Source: Cyclobacteriaceae bacterium
GTDB taxonomy: Bacteria > Bacteroidota > Bacteroidia > Cytophagales > Cyclobacteriaceae
Reading direction: 5' to 3'
Assembly (NCBI GenBank): GCA_025808415.1
Contig: CP075525.1
Location: forward strand, 1,845,501-1,909,500
Length of the DNA stretch: 64,000 bases
Below the pieces are notes generated by a model. It was not told the origin of the DNA and searched no databases. It saw nothing but the letters and a program-made list of their open reading frames with translations. A program made the position numbers and the translations under genes. The first letter of the stretch is position 1. Each line of letters starts with the position of its first letter. Positions 24,370-33,039 of this stretch are shown in pieces.

Positions 24370-25803
24370 ATGACACGAATAACAGTTGCGAAAGGCGATG
24401 GTGTCGGCCCGGAAATTATGGATGCCACACTCGCCATCATTAAGGCTGCCGGTGCAAATATTGAGATTGATGAAATTGAAGTTGGTGAAAAAGTATACCT
24501 GTCGGGTAATACTTCCGGCATAGCAAAAGAATCGTGGGATATTATACGCAGGAATAAAATATTCCTGAAAGCTCCTATTACTACTCCTCAAGGCGGTGGA
24601 TACAAAAGCCTTAATGTAACTACCCGGAAATTTCTGGGCTTGTATGCCAATATCCGCCCTTGCATTAGCCTGCATCCTTTCGTTAAGACCAAGCATCCTA
24701 TAATGGATGTTGTTATCGTGCGCGAGAATGAAGAAGATTTGTACGCAGGTATTGAGCACCAGCAAACCGATGAAGTGGTACAATGTTTAAAACTGATCAG
24801 TCGTCCTGGTTGTGAGAAAATTGTACATTACGCCTTTGAATATGCAAAACAATATGGCCGTAAAAAAGTAACCTGCTTTACAAAGGACAATATCATGAAG
24901 CAAACCGATGGGTTGTTTCACCAGGTGTTTGATGAAATCGCCAAAGAATACCCGGAAATTGAAAATGAACATTGGATCATCGATATAGGGGCTGCAAAAA
25001 TGGCCGATACGCCAGAGGCTTTTGATGTGATCGTAATGCCTAACCTTTATGGGGATGTTCTTTCCGATGTAGCCGCGCAAATTGCGGGTTCAGTGGGCTT
25101 GGCTGGTTCAGCAAATATTGGTGAGCAATGCGCCATGTTCGAAGCGATCCACGGTTCTGCGCCACGGAGGGCGGGTCAGAATATGGCTAATCCGTCAGGG
25201 CTCCTGCAAGGTGCTATTATGATGTTAAATCACATCGGCCAAACCGATGTTGCGGAGAAAGTACAAAACGCCTGGTTAAAAACTATTGAAGACGGCATTC
25301 ATACCTACGATATCTACAAGGAAGAGACTAGCAAGAAAAAAGTAGGCACCAACGAGTTTGCCGATGCCGTAATCGCTAACCTCGGCAAAAAGCCATCGCA
25401 ATTGAAGGCGGTTACCTATGCAAAAAATGCAACACTGAACCTTAAGAAATATAGCCGTAAAGCTCCGGCTAAGAAGGAACTTGTTGGTGTTGATTTATTC
25501 GTTCACTGGAGCGGTACTTCGGCTGATGAGTTGGCAAAAATCATCCAACCCGTTCAATTAGCAGATGTAACGTTATCCATGATTACCAACCGCGGCATAA
25601 AGGTTTGGCCCGAAGGTTTTGAGGAAACCTTTTGTACCGACCATTGGCGTTGCCGGTTCAAACCCAAAGATGGTTTACTGAAGAAAAATGATATTATCCA
25701 ATTGTTGCAGCGCGCAACGGATGCTAATATCGATATTGTCAAAACAGAAAATCTTTATCACTTCGATGGTAAAGCAGCTTATTCATTAGGGCAAGGCCAA
25801 TAA
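24370..25803 (+). CDS. icd: NADP-dependent isocitrate dehydrogenase (Thermus-type, with C-terminal domain)
   Basis: Product of 477 residues. It oxidises isocitrate to 2-oxoglutarate in the TCA cycle. Residues 1-330 form the dehydrogenase fold: AKGDGVGPEIM at the start, KAPITTPQGGGYKSLNVTTR with substrate Arg/Ser, NIRPC, IVRENEEDLYAGIEH, DIGAAKMADTPEAFDVIVMP, NLYGDVLSDVAAQIAGSVGL and EAIHGSAPRRAGQNMANPSG. An extra domain of about 130 residues after KKKVGTNEFADAV is typical of Thermus/Rickettsia-type enzymes and is why the protein is longer than the 415-residue E. coli form. Likely controlled through the dyad at its start. Confidence 0.93.
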   Translation: MTRITVAKGDGVGPEIMDATLAIIKAAGANIEIDEIEVGEKVYLSGNTSGIAKESWDIIRRNKIFLKAPITTPQGGGYKSLNVTTRKFLGLYANIRPCISLHPFVKTKHPIMDVVIVRENEEDLYAGIEHQQTDEVVQCLKLISRPGCEKIVHYAFEYAKQYGRKKVTCFTKDNIMKQTDGLFHQVFDEIAKEYPEIENEHWIIDIGAAKMADTPEAFDVIVMPNLYGDVLSDVAAQIAGSVGLAGSANIGEQCAMFEAIHGSAPRRAGQNMANPSGLLQGAIMMLNHIGQTDVAEKVQNAWLKTIEDGIHTYDIYKEETSKKKVGTNEFADAVIANLGKKPSQLKAVTYAKNATLNLKKYSRKAPAKKELVGVDLFVHWSGTSADELAKIIQPVQLADVTLSMITNRGIKVWPEGFEETFCTDHWRCRFKPKDGLLKKNDIIQLLQRATDANIDIVKTENLYHFDGKAAYSLGQGQ

Positions 25804-25821
25804 TCTTAACTCTTTTGAGTA

Positions 25822-26667
25822 ATGGTTCCGGAGTTTCGGGAAAGAAACCTGGTTATTGCCACCATGCACGGCAAGGATCGCGTAATGCGGTCCTTGCTGG
25901 AGCAAACGCTGGGTGTAAGGGTTCATGTAACCACAAAACTGAATACCGATCTGCTCGGAACTTTTAGCGGAGAGGTTGCAAGGATAGGAACCCCTGAAGA
26001 AGTAGCCAGGCGTAAGTGCGAATGGGCCATGGAAGAAACGGGTTTTGATTTGGCCGTGGCCAGTGAAGGAAGTTTCGGTCCACATCCCTATCTGTTCGGG
26101 GTACCTGTTAACGAAGAGCTGGTCTACTTTTTCGATCGCGCTTTGGATATTCACTGCATCGGCAAATCCATTTCACCCGAAACTAATTTTTTACACGCTG
26201 AAATTACCAACACCGATGCTTTGCTCGACTTTGCAAAGGCAGTACACTTTCCTACCCATGCCATAATCCTAAAAAACGATCTCTATAAGCCAACAACAAT
26301 ACAGAAAGGCATTCAGGATTATCATTACCTGATGGATGCCTTTAACCAAATGAAGGATCGCTACGGCAGGGTGTACGCAGAAACGGATATGCGGGCTATG
26401 TTTAATCCCTCGCGCATGAACGTTATTGAAAAGGCTACGGAAGCCATGCTTAACGTACTGCTCAACCGATGCCCGTCATGTCATGCTGTACATTTCAAAC
26501 TTACCGACTTAGAGCGTGGGTTGCCATGCTCGCAGTGCGCTTCACCCACACAAAGTATTTTGGCGCATCATTATGCCTGCAAGGTATGTGGTTTTAAAGA
26601 GCGAAAACTTTTTCCGAAAAACAGAGAGGTTGAAGATCCTATGTATTGTGATCATTGTAACCCCTAA
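25822..26667 (+). CDS. DUF6671-like protein with C-terminal zinc ribbon
   Basis: Product of 281 residues. The N-terminal 200 residues (NLVIATMHGKDRVMRSLLEQ, TDLLGTFSGEV, GFDLAVASEGSFGPHPYLFG) look like the DUF6671 family, whose biochemical role is not known to me. The C-terminus has paired CxxC motifs (CPSC, CSQC, CKVC, CDHC), a rubredoxin-like zinc binder. No signal peptide, so cytoplasmic. It follows the isocitrate dehydrogenase by 18 bases and is probably co-transcribed. Its stop overlaps that of the convergent ABC-F gene. Confidence 0.75.
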   Translation: MVPEFRERNLVIATMHGKDRVMRSLLEQTLGVRVHVTTKLNTDLLGTFSGEVARIGTPEEVARRKCEWAMEETGFDLAVASEGSFGPHPYLFGVPVNEELVYFFDRALDIHCIGKSISPETNFLHAEITNTDALLDFAKAVHFPTHAIILKNDLYKPTTIQKGIQDYHYLMDAFNQMKDRYGRVYAETDMRAMFNPSRMNVIEKATEAMLNVLLNRCPSCHAVHFKLTDLERGLPCSQCASPTQSILAHHYACKVCGFKERKLFPKNREVEDPMYCDHCNP

Positions 26668-28589
26668 ACTGATTTAGAGCGCTCATCTAATTCAAGGGCA
26701 ATTTTTTCCCATTGGCTGTTGGCTTCATCAAGCGCTGTTGCTACTTTATCAAAGGCAACCTGCACATCGTTAAGTTTTTCATAATTGCTGAAGACCTCTG
26801 GTCGTGTCATTTGCTCTTCCAACTTATTTTTTTCGGCCGTAAGCTGTTCAATCTTTTGCTCAACTTTATCCAGCTCGCGTTGAAGCGGTTTTAAGGACTG
26901 ACCGTTAGATGGTTTAGCGCTTGCAACAGGTTGTTCTTGTTTTTTTTCAGGTTTGCCCGGCTTAGGGGCGTCATGCTGGATTTTATTTTCCGCTTCTCTT
27001 CTTTTTTTCCAATAGTCATACTCTTCGTAAGTACCGGGATATTGCTTTATTTGGTAATCTTCAATGTACCAGATTTTATTGGCCACCTGGCTTATAAAGT
27101 GACGGTTGTGCGATACGACTACAAATGTTCCCTGGTATTGCTGAAGGGCCTGGATGAGGATATTTTCTGAAATGAAATCCAGGTGGTTGGTAGGTTCATC
27201 CAGCATAAGGAAGTTAGCTTCGGATATCAATGTTTTGGCAAGTGCTACCCGTGATTTTTCCCCACCGGATAACACCTTTATTTTTTTGAATTGATCTTCA
27301 TCCGAAAAAAGAAAGCAGCCCAGCACATTACGAAGTTGCTGCTCTGTTTTGCCCGACCCTGCCTGTTTTAGTTCATCCAGCATTTCGTTTTCAAGGTGTA
27401 GCGATTCCAGTTGGTGTTGGGCAAAAAATCCCTGGATGACATTGTACCCTAAAGTACGGTTGCCTTCTATGGGTTCAGTTCCGGCAATTATACGGAGCAA
27501 GGTTGATTTACCTTTTCCGTTAGCACCGATCAGCGCTATTTTATCACCGCGCTCAATGGAGATGGAAGTATTTTTTAGTATTTGAAGCTGGCCATAAGCC
27601 TTGGATAGGTTGTCCAGCGTAACAATATAGCGACCCGGTTGCTGGTTAAAGGTGAACCTGAAATTTACCGTAGCGGTATCGTTCACCACTTCTTCAATTT
27701 TCTCCATCCGGTCGAGCGCTTTTACCCGCGATTGCACCTGGCGCGCCTTAGTGGCTTTTGCCCGAAAGCGTTCAATAAAGCGCTCGGTCTGTCGTATTTT
27801 TTGTTGCTGGTTTTCGTAAGCGTTTTGCTGTATCTCTTCGCGTAATTCTTTTTCTTCTAAATAAAAGGAATAGTTGCCTTCATAGGTGATCAGTTGCTGC
27901 TGGGTAACATCAACAATTTTTGTTACCACATTATCTAAAAATCGTCTGTCGTGCGATACGATGATTACTGCACCATCATAATTCCTTAAGTATTCTTCCA
28001 CCCATTCGATAGAAGGTAAATCAAGGTGGTTGGTGGGCTCATCCAGCATCAATAACGCGGGCTTCTCCAATAAAAGTTTGGCCAGCATTACCCGCATTCG
28101 CCAACCCCCTGAAAACTCTTTTAAGGGCCGGTGTAAATCGGCTGTGGTAAAGCCAATCCCTTCCAGCACTTCTTCCGCTTTGGCTTGTAATCCGTAACCA
28201 CCAAGGTGGTCGTACGTTTCTTGCAGTTTCGAAAGTTTTTCTACCAGGGCTTCCTTATATTCTGTTTCCAGCTTGTGAATGAGTACCTCCATTTGCCTTT
28301 CCATATCCACCACTTCTTTAAAAGCCCCCATGGCAACCGTAAGGATGGAATCATCCGTTTGGTAGGAGAGCAGGTCTTGGTTGAGGAATCCCAGGGAGCA
28401 TTCGTTGCTTTTGCTAATGCTACCTGAATCGGGGGTTAATTCACCGTTAATCAGCTTCAATAAGGTTGATTTTCCCCGGCCATTTAGCCCAATAAGCCCT
28501 ATTTTGTCTTTCGGCTTAATGAACATATTGGCGTTTTCGTAGAGGGCGCGCCCTCCTATAAAGTATGAAAGGTTAGTTATCGATAGCAT
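26664..28589 (-). CDS. ABC-F family ATPase (ribosome-acting, Uup/YdiF-like)
   Basis: Product of 641 residues with two ABC domains and no membrane segment. First domain: Walker A GLNGRGKST, signature FSGGWRMR, Walker B LLMLDEPTNHLDL. Interdomain linker rich in Glu/Gln/Arg (QQKIRQTERFIERFRAKATK). Second domain: GANGKGKST, LSGGEKSRV, NFLMLDEPTNHLDF. The C-terminal 90 residues form a coiled coil (LQRELDKVEQKIEQLTAEK), as in Uup. ABC-F proteins act on stalled or assembling ribosomes; some confer resistance to ribosome-targeting antibiotics. The housekeeping role is more likely here because length and coiled coil fit Uup/YdiF. Confidence 0.93.
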   Translation of the reverse strand: MLSITNLSYFIGGRALYENANMFIKPKDKIGLIGLNGRGKSTLLKLINGELTPDSGSISKSNECSLGFLNQDLLSYQTDDSILTVAMGAFKEVVDMERQMEVLIHKLETEYKEALVEKLSKLQETYDHLGGYGLQAKAEEVLEGIGFTTADLHRPLKEFSGGWRMRVMLAKLLLEKPALLMLDEPTNHLDLPSIEWVEEYLRNYDGAVIIVSHDRRFLDNVVTKIVDVTQQQLITYEGNYSFYLEEKELREEIQQNAYENQQQKIRQTERFIERFRAKATKARQVQSRVKALDRMEKIEEVVNDTATVNFRFTFNQQPGRYIVTLDNLSKAYGQLQILKNTSISIERGDKIALIGANGKGKSTLLRIIAGTEPIEGNRTLGYNVIQGFFAQHQLESLHLENEMLDELKQAGSGKTEQQLRNVLGCFLFSDEDQFKKIKVLSGGEKSRVALAKTLISEANFLMLDEPTNHLDFISENILIQALQQYQGTFVVVSHNRHFISQVANKIWYIEDYQIKQYPGTYEEYDYWKKRREAENKIQHDAPKPGKPEKKQEQPVASAKPSNGQSLKPLQRELDKVEQKIEQLTAEKNKLEEQMTRPEVFSNYEKLNDVQVAFDKVATALDEANSQWEKIALELDERSKSV

Positions 28590-28712
28590 TTAACCGCAAA
28601 GATAATTTTTGTACGGGTTAAACTTCATGGAAACCTAAATCACTTGGAAAGACCACCCCAAAAAATTTGGTTTCTATTCATTGCGTTTAGGCTTATCTTC
28701 CGGCTTAAACTT

Positions 28713-29903
28713 ATGATTATGCGGATAGCAAAATTTGTATTTCCTGTTGCTTTATTAGCCGTTGCCTTGTTGCAATGCAACAGTGGCTCAAAACCTGCTG
28801 TTGTGGAGCTTCCGGTGGGTGATGACGGAAGTGTGGAGGCGTTAACAGAATACTCCAAAACGTTGCCCCTGGAAAAAATAAAAATGCCGGCTGGTTTTAA
28901 GATTGATGTTTTTGCTGAAGTTGAGAATGCCCGTTCCATGGTTATGAGCCCTTCTGGTGTTCTATACATTGGTAACCGTAATGGCGATAAAGTTTATGCG
29001 GTTAAAGACACCGATGGTGATTTTAAGGCCGATAAAAAATGGGTGATTGCTTCTGGCTTGAACATGCCTAATGGTGTAGCTTTTAAAGATGGTGATTTAT
29101 ACGTGGCGGAAGTGAGTCGTATACTGAAGTATGTGGGTATAGAATCCAAACTGGCTAATCCGCCCGCACCTAGTGTTGTAAATGATACCTATCCGGATAA
29201 GACCCATCACGGCTGGAAGTACATTGCTTTTGGTCCTGATGGGAAACTCTATGTTCCGGTAGGGGCACCGTGCAACATCTGCGAATCAAAAGAAGAAATT
29301 TTTGCTACGATTACCCGAATTAATGCTGATGGCAGCGGCAGGGAAATTTTTGCACAGGGCGTTCGTAATACCGTGGGCTTTACCTGGCATCCCGACACAA
29401 AAGAAATGTGGTTTACCGATAATGGCCGCGACATGATGGGTGATGATATACCACCCTGCGAATTGAACTATGCACCAAAGCCCGGTATGCACTTCGGGTA
29501 TCCTTACTGCCATGGCGGTACGATTAAAGACCCTGAATTTGGCAGCAAAAGACCCTGCAGCGACTTCACTGTGCCTGCGCAAAACCTGGGGCCACACACT
29601 GCCCCGTTAGGCTTGAAATTTTATACTGGCTCTATGTTCCCGGATCAATATAAAAACCAACTCTTTATTGCTGAACACGGTTCGTGGAACCGCTCAAAAA
29701 AAATCGGCTATCGTGTTACACTGGTGAATGTGCAAGGAAACACCAAATCCACCAGCTACAGTACTTTCGCCAGTGGCTGGCTGGATGATGAAACCCAAAA
29801 GGCCTGGGGCAGGCCGGTTGATGTGCTGGTTTTAAATGACGGTTCTATGTTGGTATCGGACGACCAGGCCAATGTAGTGTACCGAATTTCTTATTCGAAG
29901 TAG
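28713..29903 (+). CDS. PQQ-type sugar dehydrogenase-like lipoprotein
   Basis: About 396 residues from the ATG at 28713; a longer in-frame start (TTG 28644) precedes the signal sequence and is disfavoured. MRIAKFVFPVALLAVALLQC looks like a lipoprotein or secretion signal. The body is a beta-propeller of the soluble glucose/sorbosone dehydrogenase group: MPAGFKIDVFAEVENARSMV, VLYIGNRNGDKVYAV, HHGWKYIAFGPDGKLYVPVG, GVRNTVGFTWHPDTKEMWFT, DNGRDMMGDDIPP and AEHGSWNRSKKIGYRV. These enzymes oxidise sugars or aldehydes with PQQ in the periplasm; many Bacteroidota homologues have no proven substrate. It is followed 22 bases later by the Lgt-like gene. Confidence 0.85.
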   Translation: MIMRIAKFVFPVALLAVALLQCNSGSKPAVVELPVGDDGSVEALTEYSKTLPLEKIKMPAGFKIDVFAEVENARSMVMSPSGVLYIGNRNGDKVYAVKDTDGDFKADKKWVIASGLNMPNGVAFKDGDLYVAEVSRILKYVGIESKLANPPAPSVVNDTYPDKTHHGWKYIAFGPDGKLYVPVGAPCNICESKEEIFATITRINADGSGREIFAQGVRNTVGFTWHPDTKEMWFTDNGRDMMGDDIPPCELNYAPKPGMHFGYPYCHGGTIKDPEFGSKRPCSDFTVPAQNLGPHTAPLGLKFYTGSMFPDQYKNQLFIAEHGSWNRSKKIGYRVTLVNVQGNTKSTSYSTFASGWLDDETQKAWGRPVDVLVLNDGSMLVSDDQANVVYRISYSK

Positions 29904-29925
29904 GGTAGGATAAACTTCAGTTTTA

Positions 29926-30717
29926 ATGCATCCGGTATTAATTGAATCAGGAAACTTCACGATCTATTCCTACGGCTTCATGATTGCCGTTGGTGTTGTC
30001 TTTGCTGTTTCCTATCTGACCATTCGAGGAAGGAAGGAGGTAAACCTAACGTTTGACCAGGCCAATAATTTATTCTTGTTTATCTTTTTGGCAGCTGTTG
30101 TGGGTGGAAAGGTTTTCCTGCTGTTTGAGAACCCTTCTTTATACCTGTCTGATCCAAAAAAATTATTTACCGGAAGTGGCTTTGTTTTTTATGGTTCGTT
30201 CCTGTTTGCTGTACCTACAATGTTCTGGTACTTTAAGCGCAACAAATTACCGGTATACCAAATGCTCGACATTATGGCGGTGGTAACCTGCCTGGTGCAT
30301 ATGTTTGGACGGGTAGGGTGCTTTATGGCCGGTTGTTGTTATGGTAAACCTACAACCGGCACGTTTGGTGTCACCTTTACCGATCCTGCTTGCCAGGCCA
30401 ACCCGTTGAATACCCCCTTGTTTCCTACCCAGCTCATGGAAGCTGGTTTTATTCTTCTGGTAATGATCGGACTACTGCTTCTCCGATCGAGAAAGCAGTT
30501 TCACGGACAATTATTTTTGGTATACCTGATGCTCTATGCCCTTGGAAGATTTGGTTTGGAGTATTTCCGTGGTGATCAGGCCAGGGGGTTTGTGATTGAT
30601 GATTATGTTTCAAACTCACAGTTTATTGCGTTGTGCATACTGGTAGTTGTAGGAATTGTGTACCAAAAGTGGTCTAAAAGAAATAAGGTGGTGGTGATAA
30701 GAAAAAAAAAGGGCTAA
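29926..30717 (+). CDS. lgt: Prolipoprotein diacylglyceryl transferase family protein
   Basis: Integral membrane protein of 263 residues with about seven hydrophobic helices. Lgt attaches diacylglycerol to the lipobox Cys of prolipoproteins. Here the family motif reads GRVGCFMAGCCYGKPTTG, and the later block YALGRFGLEYFRGD is intact. The usual HGG segment is FYGS, so the His is replaced by Tyr; this variant is common in one Lgt subgroup. It could be the main enzyme or a paralogue. The start ATG at 29926 gives the standard opening HPVLIESGNFTIYSYGFMIA. A terminator overlaps its stop. Confidence 0.82.
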   Translation: MHPVLIESGNFTIYSYGFMIAVGVVFAVSYLTIRGRKEVNLTFDQANNLFLFIFLAAVVGGKVFLLFENPSLYLSDPKKLFTGSGFVFYGSFLFAVPTMFWYFKRNKLPVYQMLDIMAVVTCLVHMFGRVGCFMAGCCYGKPTTGTFGVTFTDPACQANPLNTPLFPTQLMEAGFILLVMIGLLLLRSRKQFHGQLFLVYLMLYALGRFGLEYFRGDQARGFVIDDYVSNSQFIALCILVVVGIVYQKWSKRNKVVVIRKKKG

Positions 30718-30740
30718 CCGGTTTTTGTTAGCCTTTATTT
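30702..30740. terminator. Bidirectional terminator between lgt and the convergent gene
   Basis: GGCTAAC (30712-30718) pairs with GTTAGCC (30727-30733), 8-base loop. TTTATTT follows on the plus strand, and the nine-A run at 30702-30710 becomes a T run on the minus strand. It serves both converging genes. Confidence 0.8.
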
Positions 30741-30756
30741 AAGCTGTGAGAACGAT

Positions 30757-31272
30757 CTAAAAATCATCTGCTATATCATCGATTTTTTTCTTCTTATCTT
30801 CTTCCATCATGCGCCTGATAATCGCGGAGGAATAAAGCAATTCAAGCGTGGTTTTGGAAGCAGGCCTGAATTTGAGGGTGAGGTTTTTGCCCATCCACGT
30901 ATAGCTTTCGTTACGCACATCGTAAATGGGTTTTCCTAATGCGCTTTCCATCCCTTTCATCAGACGGGTATCTTTTGCTGTGATCACCGAGATTTCATAA
31001 ATAAGGTCTTTGTAGGTTTTAACTTCAATCTTGTTTACGGCCACTTCGCCAATGGAAGCGTTTTCAGGATCGATTACCTCATACAATTTAGCTGGGTAAT
31101 GGCCTTTTTCTTTAAAGTCCTTTTTGAATTTTGAGCCCGCCACCGAATCAATGTGCATGCCCATTTTAATGTTCTTGAAGCCGTTTCGCTTATCCAGTTC
31201 GGTCAGGTCATCTTGGGTAAAACCGAAAAGGGGTGATAAAAATAAAAAAGGGATAATACAAGCGTGTTTCAT
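30757..31272 (-). CDS. Secreted hypothetical protein
   Basis: Product of 171 residues with a signal peptide (MKHACIIPFLFLSPLFGFTQ). The mature part starts DDLTELDKRNGFKNIKMGMH and ends in Lys-rich KKKKIDDIADDF. The region KNIKMGMHIDSVAGSKF followed by VNKIEVKTYKDLIYEI resembles small Bacteroidota periplasmic proteins of unknown role. It overlaps the upstream DUF2911 gene by 4 bases (ATGA), so both are translated from one message. Confidence 0.65.
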   Translation of the reverse strand: MKHACIIPFLFLSPLFGFTQDDLTELDKRNGFKNIKMGMHIDSVAGSKFKKDFKEKGHYPAKLYEVIDPENASIGEVAVNKIEVKTYKDLIYEISVITAKDTRLMKGMESALGKPIYDVRNESYTWMGKNLTLKFRPASKTTLELLYSSAIIRRMMEEDKKKKIDDIADDF

Positions 31273-31820
31273 GGTTTGGATTCAATAAACTGGATTGGAA
31301 TAATAATCTTGGTTTTATCCCATAGAAGCAAAAGGTCGGCCACATTGTTTCGCTGATCAAGCACCATGCTAAAAGCTTCATACGTTGTATTGCCTGTATC
31401 CGTAACCGGTACTTTAAAGCGCAGCAAATCGAGTTTGCTATTATAATTATAGGAGCCCCACAAGCCGTTTTCTTTGTTCAGGATAATGGTCCATTCATCC
31501 GGTCCGGGTATTGAAAAAATAGAATAGGTTCCTGCGGGCACCAGGTTTCCCCCGAAATAGATATCACGCGTTGTTGTTATTTCGGTAGCTTCATTGGCAC
31601 CGGTTCGCCAAACTTCATTGTAGGGCACCAGTTTTCCAAATACTTCGCGGCCACGCTTGTGCGGTTGACAATAGGTAATTTTAATGTAGGTATCCTTATA
31701 CCTGGCTGAAATTATTGCGGTTGGACTTGAGCGCGGTTTAATAGCTTGCTGTGCTTCAGTTACCTGAGCCGTAAACGTGATGAAAAGAATAATTAAAATG
31801 CTATACGTTGTTTGAACCAT
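31269..31820 (-). CDS. DUF2911 domain secreted protein
   Basis: Product of 183 residues. The signal peptide ends TAQVTEAQQ. The DUF2911 core is KITYCQPHKRGREVFGKLVP, YNEVWRTGANEATEITTTRD, AGTYSIFSIPGPDEWTIILN and GSYNYNSKLDLLR. The family is common in Bacteroidota and of unknown function, probably periplasmic. First gene of a two-gene unit. Confidence 0.85.
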   Translation of the reverse strand: MVQTTYSILIILFITFTAQVTEAQQAIKPRSSPTAIISARYKDTYIKITYCQPHKRGREVFGKLVPYNEVWRTGANEATEITTTRDIYFGGNLVPAGTYSIFSIPGPDEWTIILNKENGLWGSYNYNSKLDLLRFKVPVTDTGNTTYEAFSMVLDQRNNVADLLLLWDKTKIIIPIQFIESKP

Positions 31821-31898
31821 TAAGCAACATTAACTTGGGCGAATATACTATAAAAGTGTTACCCGAATAATTACTACATCGTAACAGCAAAACTACCT

Positions 31899-32381
31899 AT
31901 GAACCGACCTGCTTTTGACGATATTTTTATGGAGCTGGCAGTAAACCTTGCCAAGCGGTCGCATTGCATTAAACGTCATGTAGGTGCTGTGCTGACTAAA
32001 GATACACGCATAATTTCAATCGGGTATAACGGGCCGCCTTCGGGTACGCACAATTGCGATGAGGAGTGGCCCGAAGAAGGTTGCCCACGTGATTCAAAGG
32101 GGGGCTGTTCATTGGCCATTCATGCTGAGCAAAATGCCATTTTATATGCGGTTAAGAATAAAACTGCTGTTGAGGGCTCAACCCTATACGTAACCTTATC
32201 GCCTTGCCTGGCGTGTGCGCGCATTATTTACTCTATGGGCATTACACGGGTTATTTACCTGAACTCCTATGCCGAACATAAAGGCCTGGAATCGGATGAA
32301 GGGGTTGATTTCCTTCACCGGTTTGGTGTGGTAGCCGAAAAGTACCACGGCCAACTCACCAACGTAACACACATGATTTGA
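31899..32381 (+). CDS. Deoxycytidylate (dCMP) deaminase
   Basis: Product of 160 residues. It converts dCMP to dUMP, the substrate of thymidylate synthase (thyA lies at 54.7 kb). Zinc site: His75-Ala-Glu77 and Cys103/Cys106 in SPCLACARII. The N-terminal block MELAVNLAKRSHCIKRHVGA and the insert NCDEEWPEEGCPRDSKGGC with extra cysteines fit the dCMP deaminase/ComEB group. Cytoplasmic. It converges on the gene at 32384 with a 2-base gap. Confidence 0.93.
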   Translation: MNRPAFDDIFMELAVNLAKRSHCIKRHVGAVLTKDTRIISIGYNGPPSGTHNCDEEWPEEGCPRDSKGGCSLAIHAEQNAILYAVKNKTAVEGSTLYVTLSPCLACARIIYSMGITRVIYLNSYAEHKGLESDEGVDFLHRFGVVAEKYHGQLTNVTHMI

Positions 32382-32383
32382 AA

Positions 32384-32713
32384 TTATTTTTGTGCCAGCA
32401 CCTTTTCCAGGTCGGTGATGAGCTTAGCAGGAACCGCCTTAGCACTCTTTTCTTTTAGAGACTTCAATGCCGACAATGCCAACGTGCAATTCTGTAACAG
32501 GCCTACCGGGTTTTTATCATACCGGTAACTTCCCAGGCACCAGGCAATGTCAGCTTGCAATTGAGGCTCGGCATTAAGCGCCTGAAACTTTTCAATTACT
32601 TGTTCGCTTACTTTCTCAAGCGAAAGGGATGAAGTGGCTTTAGCTTTGCTGCGGGGAGCAGCAGCTTTTTTAGCGGGAGGTTGAGTTGATTTCTTTTCAC
32701 TTGCTTTAGCCAT
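32384..32713 (-). CDS. Hypothetical protein with Lys/Ala/Pro-rich N-terminus
   Basis: Product of 109 residues from the ATG at 32713 (MAKASEKKSTQPPAKKAAAP); a start three codons earlier is possible. The first 35 residues are a basic histone-H1-like tail, which may contact nucleic acid. The rest is helical (VSEQVIEKFQALNAEPQLQA, DIAWCLGSYRYDKNPVGLLQ). No known domain is recognised. Similar proteins occur in Cytophagales. Confidence 0.6.
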   Translation of the reverse strand: MAKASEKKSTQPPAKKAAAPRSKAKATSSLSLEKVSEQVIEKFQALNAEPQLQADIAWCLGSYRYDKNPVGLLQNCTLALSALKSLKEKSAKAVPAKLITDLEKVLAQK

Positions 32714-32860
32714 GTCAATCATATTTAGTTAAAAGATGAAATATTTTCACTCAAAATTACGGCTGCTATACAAGGTGGTGCAAGCTATAGGCCCATTAAA
32801 TTTCCGCAACCGTGTGAATGGAACTTAAACAGATGGAATGATGACCCTCTAAAATGACGA

Positions 32861-32889
32861 AAGGGAAGTAATTCTGAATTACTTCCCTT
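32861..32889 (-). terminator. Perfect 14-bp hairpin downstream of the 22-residue peptide gene
   Basis: AAGGGAAGTAATTC (32861-32874) and GAATTACTTCCCTT (32876-32889) are perfect inverted arms around one base. It lies 26 bases after the minus-strand stop at 32915. The T tract after it is weak (CATTTTAG), so it could also stabilise the 3' end of the message. Confidence 0.6.
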
Positions 32890-32914
32890 CGCAAAGTTTT
32901 TAGGGGTTACCTAA

Positions 32915-32983
32915 TTACTTCTTCTTCTTGGCAGCTTTCTTAGCTGTTTTCTTCTTAGCTGCCTTTTTCGCTTTCTTTGCCAT
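32915..32983 (-). CDS. 22-residue Lys/Ala-rich basic peptide
   Basis: A start ATG (complement of 32981-32983) opens a 22-codon frame made only of Met, Ala, Lys and one Thr, beginning MAKKAKKAAKKK and ending in four Lys. This is the composition of histone H1/Hc1-like tails. It has its own downstream hairpin and an AT-rich upstream region with repeated A5T5 tracts, which supports a real gene. Such mini-genes are seen in Cytophagales and are usually missed by gene finders. Possible DNA- or RNA-compacting peptide; function unproven. Confidence 0.6.
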   Translation of the reverse strand: MAKKAKKAAKKKTAKKAAKKKK

Positions 32984-33039
32984 AGCGTTAAATGTTTAAG
33001 GTTAAAAAGTTGTGAAAAGTTATAACAAAAAATTAATAC

